A stretch of 30,341 nt of DNA. Origin: JAGOTN01 sp964538345. Lineage in GTDB: Bacteria; Patescibacteriota; Minisyncoccia; Phycocordibacterales; JAACPR01. Shown one piece after another: positions 29,193-30,341 of the stretch (position 1 is its first letter; every line of letters begins with the position of its first letter). The DNA lies in contig CAZIFF010000009.1 of the NCBI GenBank assembly GCA_964538345.1, forward strand, positions 1 through 30,341, given 5' to 3'. The position numbers and the translations under genes are program-made. The notes beneath the pieces were generated by a model. That model was not told the origin of the DNA and did not search any database. It was given only the letters and a program-made list of their open reading frames with translations.

Positions 29193-29513
29193 TTAGCAGT
29201 TTTTAACCATCTTATAAACAAACTCCCTCTTCCCGTCCGAGGAAAGTTTATTCCATTCGGCTTTTAATTTTGGAGAAGTTTTGAATTGTTTATAGAGCTC
29301 TGGAGGGACAATAGAAAAACAACAAGGTCGGCGCTTACCTTCTTCCAACATTTCACAAGTTCTTTTGATTCTGTGTTCATGCGTATCTAATTGTTTTGCA
29401 GATTCTATCCAAAGAATAAAATCCTTGCGCGCGAGCGGAGTTAGAGATTTCCATTGTGCAGTGGCTTTTAATGAAGCAGCGAGAGTTTTTGTGAGAAGTT
29501 TTGGAGTTTGCAT
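29193..29513 (-). CDS. YdeI/OmpD-associated (bacteriocin-protection) family protein
   Basis: A 106-residue protein with two similar helical parts. WKSLTPLARKDFILWIESAKQLDTHEHRIKRTCEMLEEGKRRPC is the signature of the YdeI/OmdA C-terminal domain (PF13376), and a second half-repeat EWNKLSSDGKREFVYKMV closes the chain. Family members are associated with resistance to antimicrobial peptides, but the mechanism is not known. The ATG at 29513 overlaps the stop of the upstream gene in a TAATG junction, with AGGTGG placed four bases before it as a ribosome binding site; an ATG 18 nt upstream lies inside the previous gene and is rejected. Confidence 0.82.
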   Translation of the reverse strand: MQTPKLLTKTLAASLKATAQWKSLTPLARKDFILWIESAKQLDTHEHRIKRTCEMLEEGKRRPCCFSIVPPELYKQFKTSPKLKAEWNKLSSDGKREFVYKMVKNC

Positions 29514-29839
29514 TATTCCACCTTTTTCCATTCTCCATTTACATATTTAGTGATTGGATGACCACCGACAGGGATATCGTCCTCAAAAAGGATCACATCT
29601 ATTACAGTTTCAGATGAGAACTGCCTACCAAAATTACCGGCTCTATTATATGTGTATAAAACAGTATTACCCGCCTCATCTTTAGTTTCAGCTTCTATTA
29701 AGCAAGGTCCATTCTCATCCTCTAATGTACGTACAACTTCAAATTCACCCTCGATGACACCACCCAATATTTCTAAAACCTCTTCTCTACTGTGAATTTT
29801 TTCTTGACTGATTTGACCTTCATGAAATTCTTCGCTCAT
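29513..29839 (-). CDS. Acidic hypothetical protein, 108 aa
   Basis: I do not recognise this protein. It is acidic and soluble: a first disordered part (MSEEFHEGQISQEKIHS), a helix (REEVLEILGGVI) and then a run of strands (EFEVVRTLEDENGPCLIEAETKDEAGNTVLYTYNRAGNFG and VIDVILFEDDIPVGGHPITKYVNGEWKKVE) which look like a small beta-sheet. The extended -10 box lies 21 nt before the ATG, so this gene has a leader of about 14 nt without a clear ribosome binding site. It is cotranscribed with the YdeI-like gene by a one-base overlap. Confidence 0.72.
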   Translation of the reverse strand: MSEEFHEGQISQEKIHSREEVLEILGGVIEGEFEVVRTLEDENGPCLIEAETKDEAGNTVLYTYNRAGNFGRQFSSETVIDVILFEDDIPVGGHPITKYVNGEWKKVE

Positions 29840-29860
29840 TTGATTTGTGTTAAGTGGTTA

Positions 29861-29869
29861 ATTATATCA
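29861..29869 (-). promoter_or_regulatory. Extended -10 box for the hypothetical/YdeI unit
   Basis: Minus-strand TGATATAAT is a perfect extended -10 box, 21 nt before the ATG at 29839. A small hairpin (GGAATT/AATTCC, 5-nt loop) overlapping the msrB stop lies further upstream; it lacks a U-run. Confidence 0.6.
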
Positions 29870-29917
29870 ATTCTAACATAGTCATAAACATTCCTCAATA
29901 AAGCCATTTTCAGGAAT

Positions 29918-30337
29918 TTAGCTAATTCCATCATTAAACAAATACATATACTTCCCATATCCCTCTTTTATCATATCTTCCTTAGGAATAAATTTTAAAG
30001 ATGCGGAGTTGGTGCAAAAACGACGACCACCTTCTTCTTTGGGACCATCTTCAAAAACATGTCCAATATGCCCCGCATCACTTCGTATTTCTGTGCGAAC
30101 AGATGAAAGTGAATTATCTTCATGAATTGTCACAGAATCATTTTCGATTGCCTTCCAAAAACTTGGCCAACCTGTACCAGAGTCATACTTATGTGTACTA
30201 GAAAAAAGTGGTTTGCCGGTAACAACATCAACATAAATACCTTCAGCTTTATTATCCCAATATGCATTTTTAAATGGAGATTCAGTGCCGTTTTCCGCAA
30301 CCACATTATATGCAGAAGGATCTAAATTTTTTAACAT
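29918..30337 (-). CDS. msrB: Peptide-methionine (R)-S-oxide reductase
   Basis: A 139-residue MsrB that reduces methionine-R-sulfoxide in oxidised proteins. The motifs are the N-terminal LDPSAYNVVAENGTESPF, GTGWPSF (54-60), SDAGHIGHVF and catalytic C108 in RRFCTNSASL. The two CxxC zinc pairs of many MsrB enzymes are missing (IYVDVVTGKPLFSS in the first position), which matches the zinc-free form often found in fused MsrA-MsrB proteins. The ATG at 30337 gives the ordinary N-terminus, but the frame remains open to the edge of the window four bases upstream, so a longer protein, for example an MsrA fusion, cannot be excluded. Confidence 0.93.
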   Translation of the reverse strand: MLKNLDPSAYNVVAENGTESPFKNAYWDNKAEGIYVDVVTGKPLFSSTHKYDSGTGWPSFWKAIENDSVTIHEDNSLSSVRTEIRSDAGHIGHVFEDGPKEEGGRRFCTNSASLKFIPKEDMIKEGYGKYMYLFNDGIS

Positions 30338-30341
30338 TTCA

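Noticed and set aside
1..30341. CRISPR array, tRNA, rRNA, insertion sequence or alternative genetic code
   Set aside because: No repeated direct units, cloverleaf-type sequence or transposase frame was seen, and TGA acts as stop in several genes (for example at 5650 and 11410), arguing against the TGA-glycine code of some CPR groups.

Overview
The window is 30.3 kb of AT-rich DNA (roughly 30% GC by eye) with very dense coding, short or overlapping gene junctions, many small membrane proteins and TGA used as an ordinary stop. No rRNA, tRNA, CRISPR array or insertion sequence was recognised. The content (ribonuclease J, TypA/BipA, ABC-F, many orphan small proteins, few Shine-Dalgarno sequences) suggests a small-genome bacterium, most likely of the Candidate Phyla Radiation / Patescibacteria (Parcubacteria-like). 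This is inference; no ribosomal marker is present. A run of exactly 100 N inside the ABC-F gene shows the window comes from a scaffolded assembly.

Layout. 1-4.5 kb (+): 3' part of a peptide-type ABC substrate-binding protein, ribonuclease J, a long hairpin, and an MFS transporter. 4.5-5.9 kb (-): glutaredoxin, a mechanosensitive-channel-like TM-helix protein and a stand-alone 78-codon orphan with its own terminator. 6.1-7.5 kb (+): an OmpR-type response regulator overlapping a soluble histidine kinase. 7.4-12.6 kb: an anchored protein of unknown function, a three-helix protein, then a carbohydrate group on the minus strand (GH1 glycosidase, DMT transporter, clan-A-like glycoside hydrolase, ROK kinase). 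12.6-18 kb: a DoxX-like membrane protein (+), a DUF3298/RsiV-like lipoprotein-sized protein, cupin, DEAD-box helicase and TypA (-). 18-22 kb: EamA, DUF1761 and a 41-aa membrane peptide, then an apparent metal-responsive operon (Fur-family regulator, DoxX-like, YibE/F, alkyltransferase-like) divergent from a ZIP transporter across a perfect 21-bp palindrome. 22.1-22.9 kb: a compositionally foreign orphan gene with its own consensus promoter and terminator. 22.9-30.3 kb (-): inositol-phosphatase-like protein, ABC-F, AI-2E transporter, GIY-YIG nuclease, SRPBCC protein, a 45-aa very basic protein, a RelE-type toxin-antitoxin pair, Tag glycosylase, a TraB/TIKI-like protein, a YdeI-like protein, a hypothetical protein and MsrB.

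Two things stand out. First, many genes that open a transcription unit carry an extended -10 box (TGNTATAAT) placed exactly 6 nt before the start codon, with no room for a Shine-Dalgarno site, which points to leaderless mRNAs as the normal mode of expression. Second, the Fur-family/ZIP intergenic region holds a 7-1-7 type operator placed to control both directions, tying DoxX, YibE/F and an alkyltransferase to metal (probably zinc) homeostasis. Two genes too short for routine gene calling (41 and 45 codons) are supported by promoters and context.
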